Assembly: GCF_046707225.1 (NCBI RefSeq)
Contig: NZ_JBJKOP010000026.1
Location: 1 to 64,000 of the forward strand
Source: Caproicibacter sp046707225
GTDB taxonomy: Bacteria > Bacillota > Clostridia > Oscillospirales > Acutalibacteraceae
Reading direction: 5' to 3'
DNA length: 64,000 bases
Both the position numbers and the translations under genes were made by a program. Of the stretch, positions 1 to 10,023 are shown in pieces. Position 1 is the first letter of the stretch. Each line of letters begins with the position of its first letter. Under the pieces are notes generated by a model. The model was given only the letters and a program-made list of their open reading frames with translations. It was not told the origin of the DNA and did no database searches.

Positions 1-144
1 CTGCAAAACTTGGGGATGAATCCGGTAATGCGGGATCAAAATGCGGCACTTACAACCGGTCTGCAGCGCTTCCTTGCTCTCACTTCGCTAAAGTCTCTAT
101 TTATGCCATTTGTTCAGAGGTTCCTTAAGAGTATCGCCCTGTAA
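1..144 (+). CDS. C-terminal end of an unknown protein (5' truncated by window edge)
   Basis: Frame 1 is open from the first base to a TAA at 142-144 and encodes 47 residues ending in FVQRFLKSIAL. The residues are a plausible helical, moderately hydrophobic tail, and I recognise no family from it. The start lies outside the window. It could be a chance open frame, since 47 codons is short. Confidence 0.3.
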   Translation: MQNLGMNPVMRDQNAALTTGLQRFLALTSLKSLFMPFVQRFLKSIAL

Positions 145-214
145 GATTTTAATTAAATTCTCATATTTCCTATTTTATGTTCGCAAAAAGAACCATGCGT
201 TAGAATCCTGTCAG

Positions 215-230
215 AATCCTTTGGTATAAT
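215..230 (+). promoter_or_regulatory. Probable promoter of the giant secreted protein
   Basis: TATAAT at 225-230 is preceded by TGG, giving an extended -10 (TGnTATAAT). No good -35 is present at 17 nt. The start codon follows about 55 nt downstream, leaving room for the GGAGGG ribosome binding site at 271-276. Confidence 0.5.
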
Positions 231-284
231 TTAACATGAAGATAAAAGTCAATCTGCAGCTTGATTCTACGGAGGGAATTGAAT

Positions 285-3200
285 ATGTATCATGTGCGAA
301 AAAAGATGATTGCGTTGGCGCTGACCATAGCAATGATTTTCCAGGCGGTCATCCCGGCGAATGCGGACATCGCGTCAACTTTACATAATACACCTGGGCA
401 GAACCAAACGATTCTGAGCCGGCTCCAATCCATGTACGGCGGCAACCTGACGCAGGAGGATGTGGAGAAAGAACTGAAAAACATGGGCCTTCTCGATGCC
501 GACGGAACTCTGTCCGTCAGTCAGAATATCATGGTGGACGGTACGCCGATGACGCTGGAGCAGGTGAAGGCGCTCATGAAAAAGCCCGGAACAGACCTGA
601 CCAAGACCGTCAGTGTAGACGGCACAAAAGTCACGCTGGAAAATCTTAATACCATGATTCAGATTGAAGACGAGCTGAAAAGGCTGAAAAAGACCTACCT
701 TTCGGACGCGGTTCCGTTCGACGCGCAGCGCGAGCAATCCTATGCTTCCCTGCAGGCGCAGCTGCAAAGCACGGGGTTAAACCTGAAGGCGCTGTCCGCC
801 GAGTCCGCTTTGAATCAGAACATCCGGATTAAGGTCATATGGGACGGAGCGAATCTGAGTGCCCAACTGGCGGATCAAAACGGCAACCCTGTATACACAC
901 CGCTTTCCTATGACGTATCTTTTACCTACCGCTGCCTTGCGGGTTCTCTGCGTTCGGCAGGCGGCACGCCTCAGACCATGACGATTTCTGCGGGGCAAAC
1001 AAAATGTAACAGCGTACATATTGTTTATAACGATACGGAAACCCACTGCAACGGCGACCAGACCTGGTTCCTGCAGGTTTATTCCCCGGTCCACTCTCTT
1101 TTTTACCAGGATGCGGACCATCCGGATTCGTACGCCGAGACGTTCAAAATTACCTCGAAATACAATTACAGCTGGACGATGCAGAGCGACAAGTATACGT
1201 TAACCTATGCCAGTTCCCCGACTTGCATCGGTACTAAAAGTGAACCCGCGGTAAGTATAAATTCAGTCGTAGCAAACACAGCACAGCTTAAAAATTCGGC
1301 GCTAGAAATTTTCGGGGACCTGTCAAAGGCATGGTTCACTCTGGAAACGACCCAGACGCTGAATTCCTCTGACACTCTCACCTCCACGGTTATGACCGCA
1401 AAGCCCTTGCTGAAAACGAAGGTAAACGGCGTTGAAACCAAAATCGACAACGCTCAATATCAGGATACGGATAACTCCTTTCAGGATTACGACAACCTTC
1501 CCCCGCAAAAGTATCCGGTTGGGGTTTACAGCAGCACGCCGGGGCAAAGCTTTACTTTGACCGCCCGCGTTCCCGGCGCGATTCCGGATCTGCTGGTTTT
1601 TACCCCGCCTTCCGGTCAGACTTCCGTGACCTACAGCAACAACCTCGGGGACAATATTCCCGGCAGTACCAGCCAGACGACGCAGTTTTTCATTTATGAT
1701 AAGCAGCCGCCGGCCGTTGCGGGTGTAACTGCCCCGGACGGCACCTATACTTCCGGCATGCAGATCCCGATTACCGTGGAATTTTCGGAACCGGTCACCG
1801 GTTCGCCCACACTGAAGATGAAAGACGGCACCGTTTTGAGCCCGCAGGAAGGCTCCGGCACAACCTGTAAATACCGTTCGTACCTGTATCCGGTACCGGC
1901 GAGTCCGAACGCGGAACTTCAGCTCCGCGGCGTGTACAGCATTACGGATCTGTCAGGGAATACTACCGCCGCCTGCGAGCCGACGGGCGGTTTCAGCATT
2001 GACAATGTTAGCATGAAGCAAAACCGTCTTTTGGCGTTTCAAAGCCTTTCGGTGGCCAATGCGCCGAGCGGCGGCGTTTTTCCGTACGACGGAACCATTC
2101 AGATTCGTCTGACGCCCGACACCGCCTACTCCAAATGGATGGACGATGAGGCGGGGCTGAACAACAAAACACTGAAAAGCGTCTGCGTCATGGCGAACGG
2201 AAAAGCCTATCCGCTCAGCACCGCTGACGAAGGCAAGACCTACACCGCCGAAATCGATGCGAAAAACTACCTGTCGCAAAGCCAGACTTCCCTTTCCATT
2301 GCTTTATATGACGGAACGGCTTACAGCGGCGGCGTTTTTTCCGGCGGAACAGCTGTTTTCGGCATGCAGGCCGAAGCAAACATCGCGTCGATTGTGCCTG
2401 TGACGGAGATCAGTATTACCGAGCCGTCCGACCATGTGATTTATACGACCGGCAGCGAAGCGGTCCAGTTGAAAGCAGCCGTGTCGCCGGACAACACGAC
2501 ATTCCCCGCCGTCGCTTGGAGCAGCAGCGACTCAAGCATTGCCGACATCGACGCGAATACGGGGGTTGTTACGCCGCACAAGGCCGGAAAGGTCACTTTT
2601 ACCGCTACCGCCCATAACAACGGCGTTGCGGCGGCGGTTTCCCAGCAGTCGTCGGAGTACACGATTTCCAATGACGGCATTCCCGCGGTTGTCTTCCCGA
2701 AAGGAAGCAATGCGTTCTATACCAGAAAAAACGAGAGCGTGAAGCTCTTTTGGGAACAAAACCTGATTGACCGGAAGGGCGCCGCCTCCCAGCCTGTTTT
2801 CCATGTGGGCGTTTATCAGGGACAATTCAGCGACCCCGGCGAACTGAAGGGCACGCCGGTTTATTCCAAAGACATCACAAACCAAAGCGAATGTACGGTC
2901 CCGGAAAATATTTTGAGCAAAGTTTCCTCTGCGGATGCCGACAAAAATTTAACCCCCGCTTACACGGTTCTGGTCAGCGCCGCAAATCCCGACAAACCGG
3001 CGGAGACCCTGAAGGCAATCGGCAGTATTCTTGTTTACCCGCAGCCTGTGAAAGCCGTTTTCAACAAACTTGCGAGTTACAACATTACGGACGACAAAAA
3101 GAGCCTTGCAATCGGATGGAATATTACAAATCTGGAAGACAGCGGGGATATCAGCCTGAGCATTCAGAAAAACGGGAAATCCGTGGATGCGTCCGCAGGA

Positions 3201-6200
3201 ATCAAGTCTGCAAAAGGCTCCTATTCTCTCAACATCCAGCCGGTGGCCGACGGGCAGCTGAAGGATGTTTACACGGTTCTGCTGCAAGCCAAAAGTCCGA
3301 CGGATTCCTCATGGAGCATGGATTCCTTTGTTCTGAACGTCTACAAGCACGATTCCATGAAGCTGATGTTGGACGGAAACGCGGCCGAGGACGGAAGCTC
3401 CGTTACAATGGACAACGAGCCGGACATCAAGAGTATTTACCAAAAGGACGGCAGTCAGGGGATTTTGGCCCTGAACCGGAACATCGGCCTGAAAAAGACG
3501 CTCAGCATCAATTTTAATCAGTTTCCGTGGGGGAATGTGACGGACCGCATTCTGTGGAAATCGGCCGACAGCAAAACCGCTTCCGTCAATTTCCGGCAGG
3601 GCTCGCTGTATCAGAATGTGGAAAAGTTTGATTACATCAGTTACAGTCCGAAGGAACAGTTTATGCTGGTGGGCAACGCGGACGGCACGACCCGGATTAC
3701 CGCGACGCACGCGCCGACCGGAATGAAGCGGACGCTGAATGTAACGGTGAAAACTCTGAAAGACAAACTCTACCTTCTCAACTGCTACCCAAAGCAGGAA
3801 ACAACCGTCAGCTATGTAAACGGAAAAGGAGTATCCCGGACCCTGAAAACCGACAGCGACGGCAGGATCGCGATTTATGAGCCGGATGGAATCAAAGGGA
3901 ATGTTTCCCTCAAATCCGTTTCCGCTCAGGACACCTACCTGGGGACGCTGTTTCACGACGATTTGCTTTCCGCGGAAGGCGACGCGGGCGCATACGACCC
4001 TTATCCGGTAAATATCTTTCAGCTCCGCCCGGTCACCACACTGGATCTTTACCTGAAAGGGGACGACGGGAATCCTTACTCCGGTACGGTTACCTACGGC
4101 GGGGCCGTGTACAGGAACAACCGGGAATGCACAAGCACGGAGGTAAAAAATCAGAGCATGGCGGTGGGGAGCGACGGGCATTTTCAACTGCACTTCGATT
4201 CCACGGCATTTTCAACCGGCAGCGGCAGCCAGCCGCTGACCGGCGCCGACAAAATCAGCTTTATTTATGAAATCCGGTTTGCAAACGACGACTATTACCC
4301 GCAGCTTGTAACGGTCGACGGAAGCGTCAGCCCGGAGGAAACCGTAAAATTCGGCGACAGCGTGATTAGCCTGAAGCGCGTTCCCTCCGATTCTGAAAAG
4401 AACAAACCGTTTCTCGTGTCCCAAAAGATCGATTACCATCTGCAGAGCGGCCGGCTTCTGGACGTGTCGGATTACACCGGCTCCATCGGCCCGGGCAACC
4501 AATACCCCAATGCCGACCTGATCAGCACCGCCGCATGGTGGGGAGAATCCGACCCCGCGGACCCCAAAGATTACGGGATGAAAATTGAGGATGAATACGG
4601 CGCTGAAATTGCGGAACAGAAATCCGAAACGCTGAATTACCCATTCGCTTCCATGGCCTATACACGCAATGTCACAACGATGACTCCGATAACGCTGAAC
4701 CTTGCAGCCGGTCAAAGCAAAGGCGCCGCCGCGGCTCTGTACCGTCCGGACGGTTCGCTTTACAGCAGGTCGCAAAGCCCGTTCAGTTTTTCAAACATGG
4801 TGGGCGCGCCGGACGCGGACGATAAGGACAGCGGCATCAATACGGCGTTTTCCGATATGAAAAAGTCCGGCGACATGAGCATGGATCTTAACAGCATTAC
4901 CGGAAATGCGATGGGGCAGATGTCCGGCTCCGACAAAACACTTGGGAAAGTCATGCAGTTTATGAACGGCGCTTCCGTCGGTTCCGACACCATGAATCTG
5001 TTGATTACCGCGACGCAGGACCCGATGGTTTACCGCGGGCTGATTACGGTATCCTCCGGAATTGGAGAAGACACCTCCATTGAGATCGGCGGCGCCGATG
5101 AAGAAATGGAGCTGCCCGGCGTTTCCGACGCGCTTACAAGCAAGGAAGACAAAGAGGATATGAAGAAACAGCTGACCGGTGAAAAGGAGCGAGCCGTGAA
5201 AGGCGGCTTTGAATACGGCCTGAGCATTACCGGTTACTTTGAGGTGGAAGCCCGGTACGATGCGGACGCGGGCAAATGGAAAATGACTGTGACCGGCGGC
5301 GGGGTGGACCTCGGCGCAATGGCCGGCTATTCCAAGGTTTACAATGCGAGTATAGAAGGAATCCCCGTTACGGCGGAATTCGGTCTGGGCGCGCAGATTA
5401 ATCTGGCGTATCGTGCCGTCAAGCCGTCCGATACGGTTCCGGCGGGCGTCAAAGCGTCGCAGATCAACGATATTTTCTCCCTTCTGCAAATCAACCTTTA
5501 TGTAAAAGCCTTTGGCGGCTTTGGCTGGGATTATGAAATTATGGCTCTTAAAATCGGAATCTTCGGCCAGATTGATTTCGGCCTGAACAACGAAACCCTG
5601 CTGCGCGGGTACAAAACGGACGACCGGGAATTGTCGGATATCAGTGCCAGCTTATACGGTACGGCCGGAATTAAATTTGTCGCGAAGTTTTTGTTCGTGT
5701 CCTATTCCACCGTACTGGCGTCGTTCCGATACGGCGGAACCCTGTTTACCAAGGACTTAAAAGGGTCGGGTGCACACAATAAGATTTCGGACTGGAAATC
5801 AGACCAGACCATTCCGATGCCGGATGATCCGGAGGAAGGCTTCAGCTACGGCTTCCTGGGCGGGCGCTTCGGCGGATCGGTCTCAGCCTCCGCTCCTTCC
5901 GGGATGCGCGGCCTGCTGAAATCTTCCTCCGGGCTTGAGACCGTCAGCCATTCCGTTTCGCTGGAAAGCCGGGATTATCTCGGCAATTACGTCAGAAACT
6001 GGGGCGGCGGAAATCTTCTGCGCGCTTCGGTGTCGAACGCACCTTCCAAGATACAGACAAACGCTTACCCTTATGCCAACCCGGTGACGACCCGCGACGG
6101 GGCGCTTCTGGGGTACCTGACCGACGGCGGAAGTACCGACGTGAACAAAACCCGTGCGTCATGGGCGTTGAAAAGCGGCTCTTCCTATACGGATCAAGGC

Positions 6201-9200
6201 GTTTTGCGGGATGACGATACCGCGGGGCCGGACAGTTCACTGACTCTGGACGGGAACGCCTCCTTTGCCGTTGCGGCCTGGACACGGCAGCAGACGAAAG
6301 TGAGTGAAAAGCCCGGAGAAACGCTGAGTCAATCGGATGTTTCTTCGATGACAAACAGCACGAAGGTTATGGCTTCCGTTTATAACGGTTCCGATTGGTC
6401 CACGGCTGCGCTGACCGACTCGAACGGCGATAATCTGACGGCCGATATGGCCCCCGTGGCCGCGGCAAATTCCGGCCGCGCGATTGTGGCCTGGCGGAGC
6501 GTTTCCGGCAGCAGCATGGACCCGAATGCCCTTGATTACTCCGGGGTCAGCGACCGGATTCTTTATAAGACTTACAGCGGCGGGCATTGGAGCGATGCCC
6601 GGGTGCTTTACAACGGCTCCGCGGGAGGCGTCAAAGGGCTGCAGGCAGCGATGCTGGACGACGGCACGGCGGGCCTGACCTACACGGTGGACTGCGGCGG
6701 TAATGCCGCCGACACCGCCGGATGGGAAACCTTCTGCTCAGTTGTCGATTCGAACGGGTCTTTCAAAAACAGCATTCGGCTGACAAACGACGGCAATACG
6801 GATGAAAACCCGCAGATTGCGGCGGTGGATTTCGGAACCGGCGGCAAGAAAGACCAGAAATTTGTCCTCGGCTGGCACACCTCCATTACAGGGAAAGAAG
6901 CCGACGGCGGCGAAACGACCTCGTCGGATATCCTTTTGGCCGCCGTGGACGGCGACGGAACACCATATCAGGATTTTCCGGATTCCCTCAGCAGTATCGG
7001 GGACAGCACCCGGATTTCCTCCGCCGGAAGTTTCCGGTTTGCCAAAGGAGAGAATCTGAAGCTGGATGATTTATCTCTTGTCTGGGTGGAGCCCGCTGTG
7101 TCCGAAGCGCAGAACAACGGGGGGCTGGACGCGCAGGGCAGCAATAAAGACAGCTTGAAAGCCGTCAAGTTCTGCCGGGACGGGAGCGGCTCCGTTTATC
7201 TTTCCGGAACGCTCGACCTGGCCGAAATGCAGGACGACACGGTCATCGACCATTTTGACGCTGCCTACAATCCTTCTTCCAAGCAAATTCATACGGTTAT
7301 GCTGGCAACTTCCTACACCGGCGCGACAGAACAGGTCTATACTACGGATGGGCGGCAAGTCGACACAAAAGCGGCGGTATGCTCCATGCAGCAGGCCGGT
7401 TCGTCGTATGTCAATGCGATCGACCTGCAGGATGTCCGAGTCAACTACTCGGAGCTGAAATGCGGATTTACAACCAATATTCCGTTCGTCATTCAAAATA
7501 CCGGGGCTTTCCCCGTCAATTCCGTCGCCATTACGGTGGACGGAAAAGCCCAGACGTTTGATCATCTGAATCTGCTGCCAAACCAAAAGCAGGCGCTTTC
7601 CTTTGTCTATGATGTTCCGGACAAAAACACCGGAATTCACGATGTCGATTACACGGTGACAGCGGAATTCGGCGACAGTACGAGCAGCTCGAAAACCGGA
7701 ACTTTAAAGCTGAATCTTCCGGACACGGGAATCTCAAAAGTGGAGCTTGTCGGTGACGAACAGGGAAAACGGGTGATTCAGGCCACGCTTCAAAACCTGA
7801 GCGATGTTCCTGTCGTCAGCGGCGGCGGCCGACGGGTCTACGTTGCTTTCTACACATCCCCGGACTGCAGCGAAAACGATGAAAACGGCAATCCCAACGG
7901 CACTCTGGTGGAAAAACGTGAAATCACGGGCGATGATTTGAACTTGCTGAATCAGAGCGCGCTGACGATGCGTTTTACCTACGACGTACCGGCGGACGGG
8001 ATTCCAAGCGGAGGACTGCGGCTGTACGGGCGCGTTTGGGTCGAAGAAAAACAGGCCGACGGCTCTTACGGCGAACTGGTAGAGAACGACACCTCCAACA
8101 ATACGAAAAACATTCTGATCGCAAATCCTGTGGAAGCCAACAACGGCAGTGCGTTCCGCGTAACGGTGCGGCAGGATAACTCCGGCAGCGCGACGGTCGC
8201 CAACCTGACCGTAAAGAATCTTTCCATGACTCCGTCCTCCAACGGCAACGTTGCCGCGCAGCTTCTGGATGAGCACGGCAATGTCATGGAAACCCGCCTG
8301 CTGGCTGTTACCGACTCCGAACTGCTGAATCTGGACGGAGAAGAAAGCGTGCAGGCACAGATCAAATTCTCCAAATCCGGGCAAAAGGTCGCGGCGGCTT
8401 ATTTCACAGCCGGGGACGCTTCCGGCGGAATCGCGAATATTACCGCTCAGGGAGTCAATCTTCCCTTTGACAAAAATCAGCACACTTATTCTCTCAGCAC
8501 GTTCAACCTGTCCTCCACTTCGATTATGGCTGCCGCGGCAAATCCGGAAACTTATGTGACCATTACGGACGCGGCGGGTCAGACCGTGCTTGCGCAGGGA
8601 ACGGGAGCGGTATCGTATACGCTGCCGCTGGACGGCAGGTCGGCCAAGACGGTTAAGATTTATTCCTCGGCGGGAGCTCCTGCAAAGACGGCAGACTCGT
8701 CCTCCGGCTCCGCTTCCTCTGCTCCGTCTGAAAAAACACCTTCGTCGTCCGCGTCGGCGGTATCTTCCGACGCTTCTTCCCGGCCCGGCGCCGGAAGCTC
8801 GCAGGCGGCCCTGAAAACATCTGAAACTGTGCTTGCGGCCGCCCCTCCCGCGAATCAGCCGGATGCGGCGCCGGTAAAAGACTCCGGTGCAGGCTTGCTC
8901 CCGACCGACGGATACATGCTGACTTTTTCCTCCGGCGGTATCCTGAAAAGCATTATTTCTCCCAAAGATATTACCGGGCTGGCAAACGGCACGGCAAAAA
9001 CGGCGCAGGCGCTGCGTCTTCCGGAAACTGTGCGGATCAATACTTACTCCGGGACGCAAAGCGTGCCCGTCACCTGGGACGTTCAGGGGTGCAAATACGA
9101 TCCCGCGGAAAAATCCGGTCAAACCTTTTCCGTAGACGGAACGGTCGCGCTTCCGGCTGCGGTTAAAAATCCGCATTCCGTCTCACTGGGGGTCAGCGTT

Positions 9201-9800
9201 CAGGTCACGGTCAAAGCAAAAAGAGGCGGCTCCGGAACGCCGTCCGGTGACGACGGCGGTCACCGCGGCAAAGAGACAACGCCCGTCAATCAAACAGGAC
9301 CGAACTACACCGTCAATGCGTCCGGCGACATGAATCTCAATGATTCCTACGTGTTCCAAGTCACCAGCACGGACGACAGCGTTCCGTCGTTTGTGCTCGG
9401 CACGCCCGGTGTATTCAGCGTACGGCTTTTAAGCGTTTCCGGAAACGAATACAGCTACCGGGTGACTCCGATCGGAAATCCCGGCAGCCAAACCGGCGTG
9501 TATATCAACGGCGGCGGCAATCTGCTGATTCTGACGGTCGGGCCGGACGTTTACGGCGGCGCTTCCTGCGATACGCACGGAGTGTTTGATGTGCAGGAAG
9601 GAAAACAATATCAGTTTAAGATTGTCTCCGACCGAAAGCCGGTTCTTGTTCCGGGCAGCAGCAATTTTCAATGCGTCAGGATCCGGCAAATTGGGGGAGA
9701 CTGGTACATCAGCTTTGTTGCGGCGGGTAAGACGGGAGAAGGCTGCGGATTCTATCTGAACGGCAGCAGCGCCCCGGTGGCGATTGCAAATATCCGCTGA
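285..9800 (+). CDS. Giant secreted multi-domain (Ig-like/CARDB-like) surface protein
   Basis: A 3171-residue protein. The ATG at 285 is chosen over an in-frame TTG at 261 because GGAGGG at 271-276 sits 8 nt upstream. Residues 1-27 form a signal peptide (basic MYHVRKK, hydrophobic core, likely cleavage after ANA). An SbsA-type Ig-like segment lies near 475-570. A BIG2 domain lies near 705-780 (ISITEPSD, then VAWSSSDSSIADID and GKVTFTATA). Residues about 1540-1850 are beta-rich and about 1970-2320 look propeller-like. CARDB-like segments occupy about 2385-2615. A Ser/Ala/Pro linker lies at about 2800-2850 and a BIG4-like domain (VPVTWDVQG) near 2900-2980. I see no LPXTG motif, SLH domain, transmembrane tail or enzymatic motif, so attachment is unknown. 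An extracellular adhesive or structural role is inference. The protein is large for the class, and the reading frame is intact throughout. Confidence 0.85.
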   Translation: MYHVRKKMIALALTIAMIFQAVIPANADIASTLHNTPGQNQTILSRLQSMYGGNLTQEDVEKELKNMGLLDADGTLSVSQNIMVDGTPMTLEQVKALMKKPGTDLTKTVSVDGTKVTLENLNTMIQIEDELKRLKKTYLSDAVPFDAQREQSYASLQAQLQSTGLNLKALSAESALNQNIRIKVIWDGANLSAQLADQNGNPVYTPLSYDVSFTYRCLAGSLRSAGGTPQTMTISAGQTKCNSVHIVYNDTETHCNGDQTWFLQVYSPVHSLFYQDADHPDSYAETFKITSKYNYSWTMQSDKYTLTYASSPTCIGTKSEPAVSINSVVANTAQLKNSALEIFGDLSKAWFTLETTQTLNSSDTLTSTVMTAKPLLKTKVNGVETKIDNAQYQDTDNSFQDYDNLPPQKYPVGVYSSTPGQSFTLTARVPGAIPDLLVFTPPSGQTSVTYSNNLGDNIPGSTSQTTQFFIYDKQPPAVAGVTAPDGTYTSGMQIPITVEFSEPVTGSPTLKMKDGTVLSPQEGSGTTCKYRSYLYPVPASPNAELQLRGVYSITDLSGNTTAACEPTGGFSIDNVSMKQNRLLAFQSLSVANAPSGGVFPYDGTIQIRLTPDTAYSKWMDDEAGLNNKTLKSVCVMANGKAYPLSTADEGKTYTAEIDAKNYLSQSQTSLSIALYDGTAYSGGVFSGGTAVFGMQAEANIASIVPVTEISITEPSDHVIYTTGSEAVQLKAAVSPDNTTFPAVAWSSSDSSIADIDANTGVVTPHKAGKVTFTATAHNNGVAAAVSQQSSEYTISNDGIPAVVFPKGSNAFYTRKNESVKLFWEQNLIDRKGAASQPVFHVGVYQGQFSDPGELKGTPVYSKDITNQSECTVPENILSKVSSADADKNLTPAYTVLVSAANPDKPAETLKAIGSILVYPQPVKAVFNKLASYNITDDKKSLAIGWNITNLEDSGDISLSIQKNGKSVDASAGIKSAKGSYSLNIQPVADGQLKDVYTVLLQAKSPTDSSWSMDSFVLNVYKHDSMKLMLDGNAAEDGSSVTMDNEPDIKSIYQKDGSQGILALNRNIGLKKTLSINFNQFPWGNVTDRILWKSADSKTASVNFRQGSLYQNVEKFDYISYSPKEQFMLVGNADGTTRITATHAPTGMKRTLNVTVKTLKDKLYLLNCYPKQETTVSYVNGKGVSRTLKTDSDGRIAIYEPDGIKGNVSLKSVSAQDTYLGTLFHDDLLSAEGDAGAYDPYPVNIFQLRPVTTLDLYLKGDDGNPYSGTVTYGGAVYRNNRECTSTEVKNQSMAVGSDGHFQLHFDSTAFSTGSGSQPLTGADKISFIYEIRFANDDYYPQLVTVDGSVSPEETVKFGDSVISLKRVPSDSEKNKPFLVSQKIDYHLQSGRLLDVSDYTGSIGPGNQYPNADLISTAAWWGESDPADPKDYGMKIEDEYGAEIAEQKSETLNYPFASMAYTRNVTTMTPITLNLAAGQSKGAAAALYRPDGSLYSRSQSPFSFSNMVGAPDADDKDSGINTAFSDMKKSGDMSMDLNSITGNAMGQMSGSDKTLGKVMQFMNGASVGSDTMNLLITATQDPMVYRGLITVSSGIGEDTSIEIGGADEEMELPGVSDALTSKEDKEDMKKQLTGEKERAVKGGFEYGLSITGYFEVEARYDADAGKWKMTVTGGGVDLGAMAGYSKVYNASIEGIPVTAEFGLGAQINLAYRAVKPSDTVPAGVKASQINDIFSLLQINLYVKAFGGFGWDYEIMALKIGIFGQIDFGLNNETLLRGYKTDDRELSDISASLYGTAGIKFVAKFLFVSYSTVLASFRYGGTLFTKDLKGSGAHNKISDWKSDQTIPMPDDPEEGFSYGFLGGRFGGSVSASAPSGMRGLLKSSSGLETVSHSVSLESRDYLGNYVRNWGGGNLLRASVSNAPSKIQTNAYPYANPVTTRDGALLGYLTDGGSTDVNKTRASWALKSGSSYTDQGVLRDDDTAGPDSSLTLDGNASFAVAAWTRQQTKVSEKPGETLSQSDVSSMTNSTKVMASVYNGSDWSTAALTDSNGDNLTADMAPVAAANSGRAIVAWRSVSGSSMDPNALDYSGVSDRILYKTYSGGHWSDARVLYNGSAGGVKGLQAAMLDDGTAGLTYTVDCGGNAADTAGWETFCSVVDSNGSFKNSIRLTNDGNTDENPQIAAVDFGTGGKKDQKFVLGWHTSITGKEADGGETTSSDILLAAVDGDGTPYQDFPDSLSSIGDSTRISSAGSFRFAKGENLKLDDLSLVWVEPAVSEAQNNGGLDAQGSNKDSLKAVKFCRDGSGSVYLSGTLDLAEMQDDTVIDHFDAAYNPSSKQIHTVMLATSYTGATEQVYTTDGRQVDTKAAVCSMQQAGSSYVNAIDLQDVRVNYSELKCGFTTNIPFVIQNTGAFPVNSVAITVDGKAQTFDHLNLLPNQKQALSFVYDVPDKNTGIHDVDYTVTAEFGDSTSSSKTGTLKLNLPDTGISKVELVGDEQGKRVIQATLQNLSDVPVVSGGGRRVYVAFYTSPDCSENDENGNPNGTLVEKREITGDDLNLLNQSALTMRFTYDVPADGIPSGGLRLYGRVWVEEKQADGSYGELVENDTSNNTKNILIANPVEANNGSAFRVTVRQDNSGSATVANLTVKNLSMTPSSNGNVAAQLLDEHGNVMETRLLAVTDSELLNLDGEESVQAQIKFSKSGQKVAAAYFTAGDASGGIANITAQGVNLPFDKNQHTYSLSTFNLSSTSIMAAAANPETYVTITDAAGQTVLAQGTGAVSYTLPLDGRSAKTVKIYSSAGAPAKTADSSSGSASSAPSEKTPSSSASAVSSDASSRPGAGSSQAALKTSETVLAAAPPANQPDAAPVKDSGAGLLPTDGYMLTFSSGGILKSIISPKDITGLANGTAKTAQALRLPETVRINTYSGTQSVPVTWDVQGCKYDPAEKSGQTFSVDGTVALPAAVKNPHSVSLGVSVQVTVKAKRGGSGTPSGDDGGHRGKETTPVNQTGPNYTVNASGDMNLNDSYVFQVTSTDDSVPSFVLGTPGVFSVRLLSVSGNEYSYRVTPIGNPGSQTGVYINGGGNLLILTVGPDVYGGASCDTHGVFDVQEGKQYQFKIVSDRKPVLVPGSSNFQCVRIRQIGGDWYISFVAAGKTGEGCGFYLNGSSAPVAIANIR

Positions 9801-9824
9801 AGCGGGCAATACGGGAATTAAAAA

Positions 9825-9864
9825 TTCAGGGCGTCCCGCGGCAAAGCCGCCGGGGCGCCCTGAA
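9825..9864 (+). terminator. Hairpin downstream of the giant gene
   Basis: A long stem pairs TTCAGGGCG (9825-9833) with CGCCCTGAA (9856-9864), and inside it CCCGCGGC pairs with GCCGCCGGG around an AAA loop. The T-tract after it is weak. It is probably a terminator for the giant gene, or a bidirectional end shared with the convergent sugar transferase gene. Confidence 0.6.
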
Positions 9865-10023
9865 TCGTGATTTGAATCAGACTGTTCCGCCGCTGTCTTA
9901 AATAAACCTCTTGACCGGACCCGGGGCATCCGGCAACGGCGCACATGCCAAAAATGGACCTCGGCGCAGCGCAACGGAAGCGATTCAAGCGCGGTTTTCC
10001 GTGGGAGGAACCCATTCCGGGGA

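Noticed and set aside
7734..9176. 480-codon open frame antisense to the giant gene
   Set aside because: Arg/Gly/Ser-rich low-information product with no start signal; the plus-strand frame has clear domains through this region.
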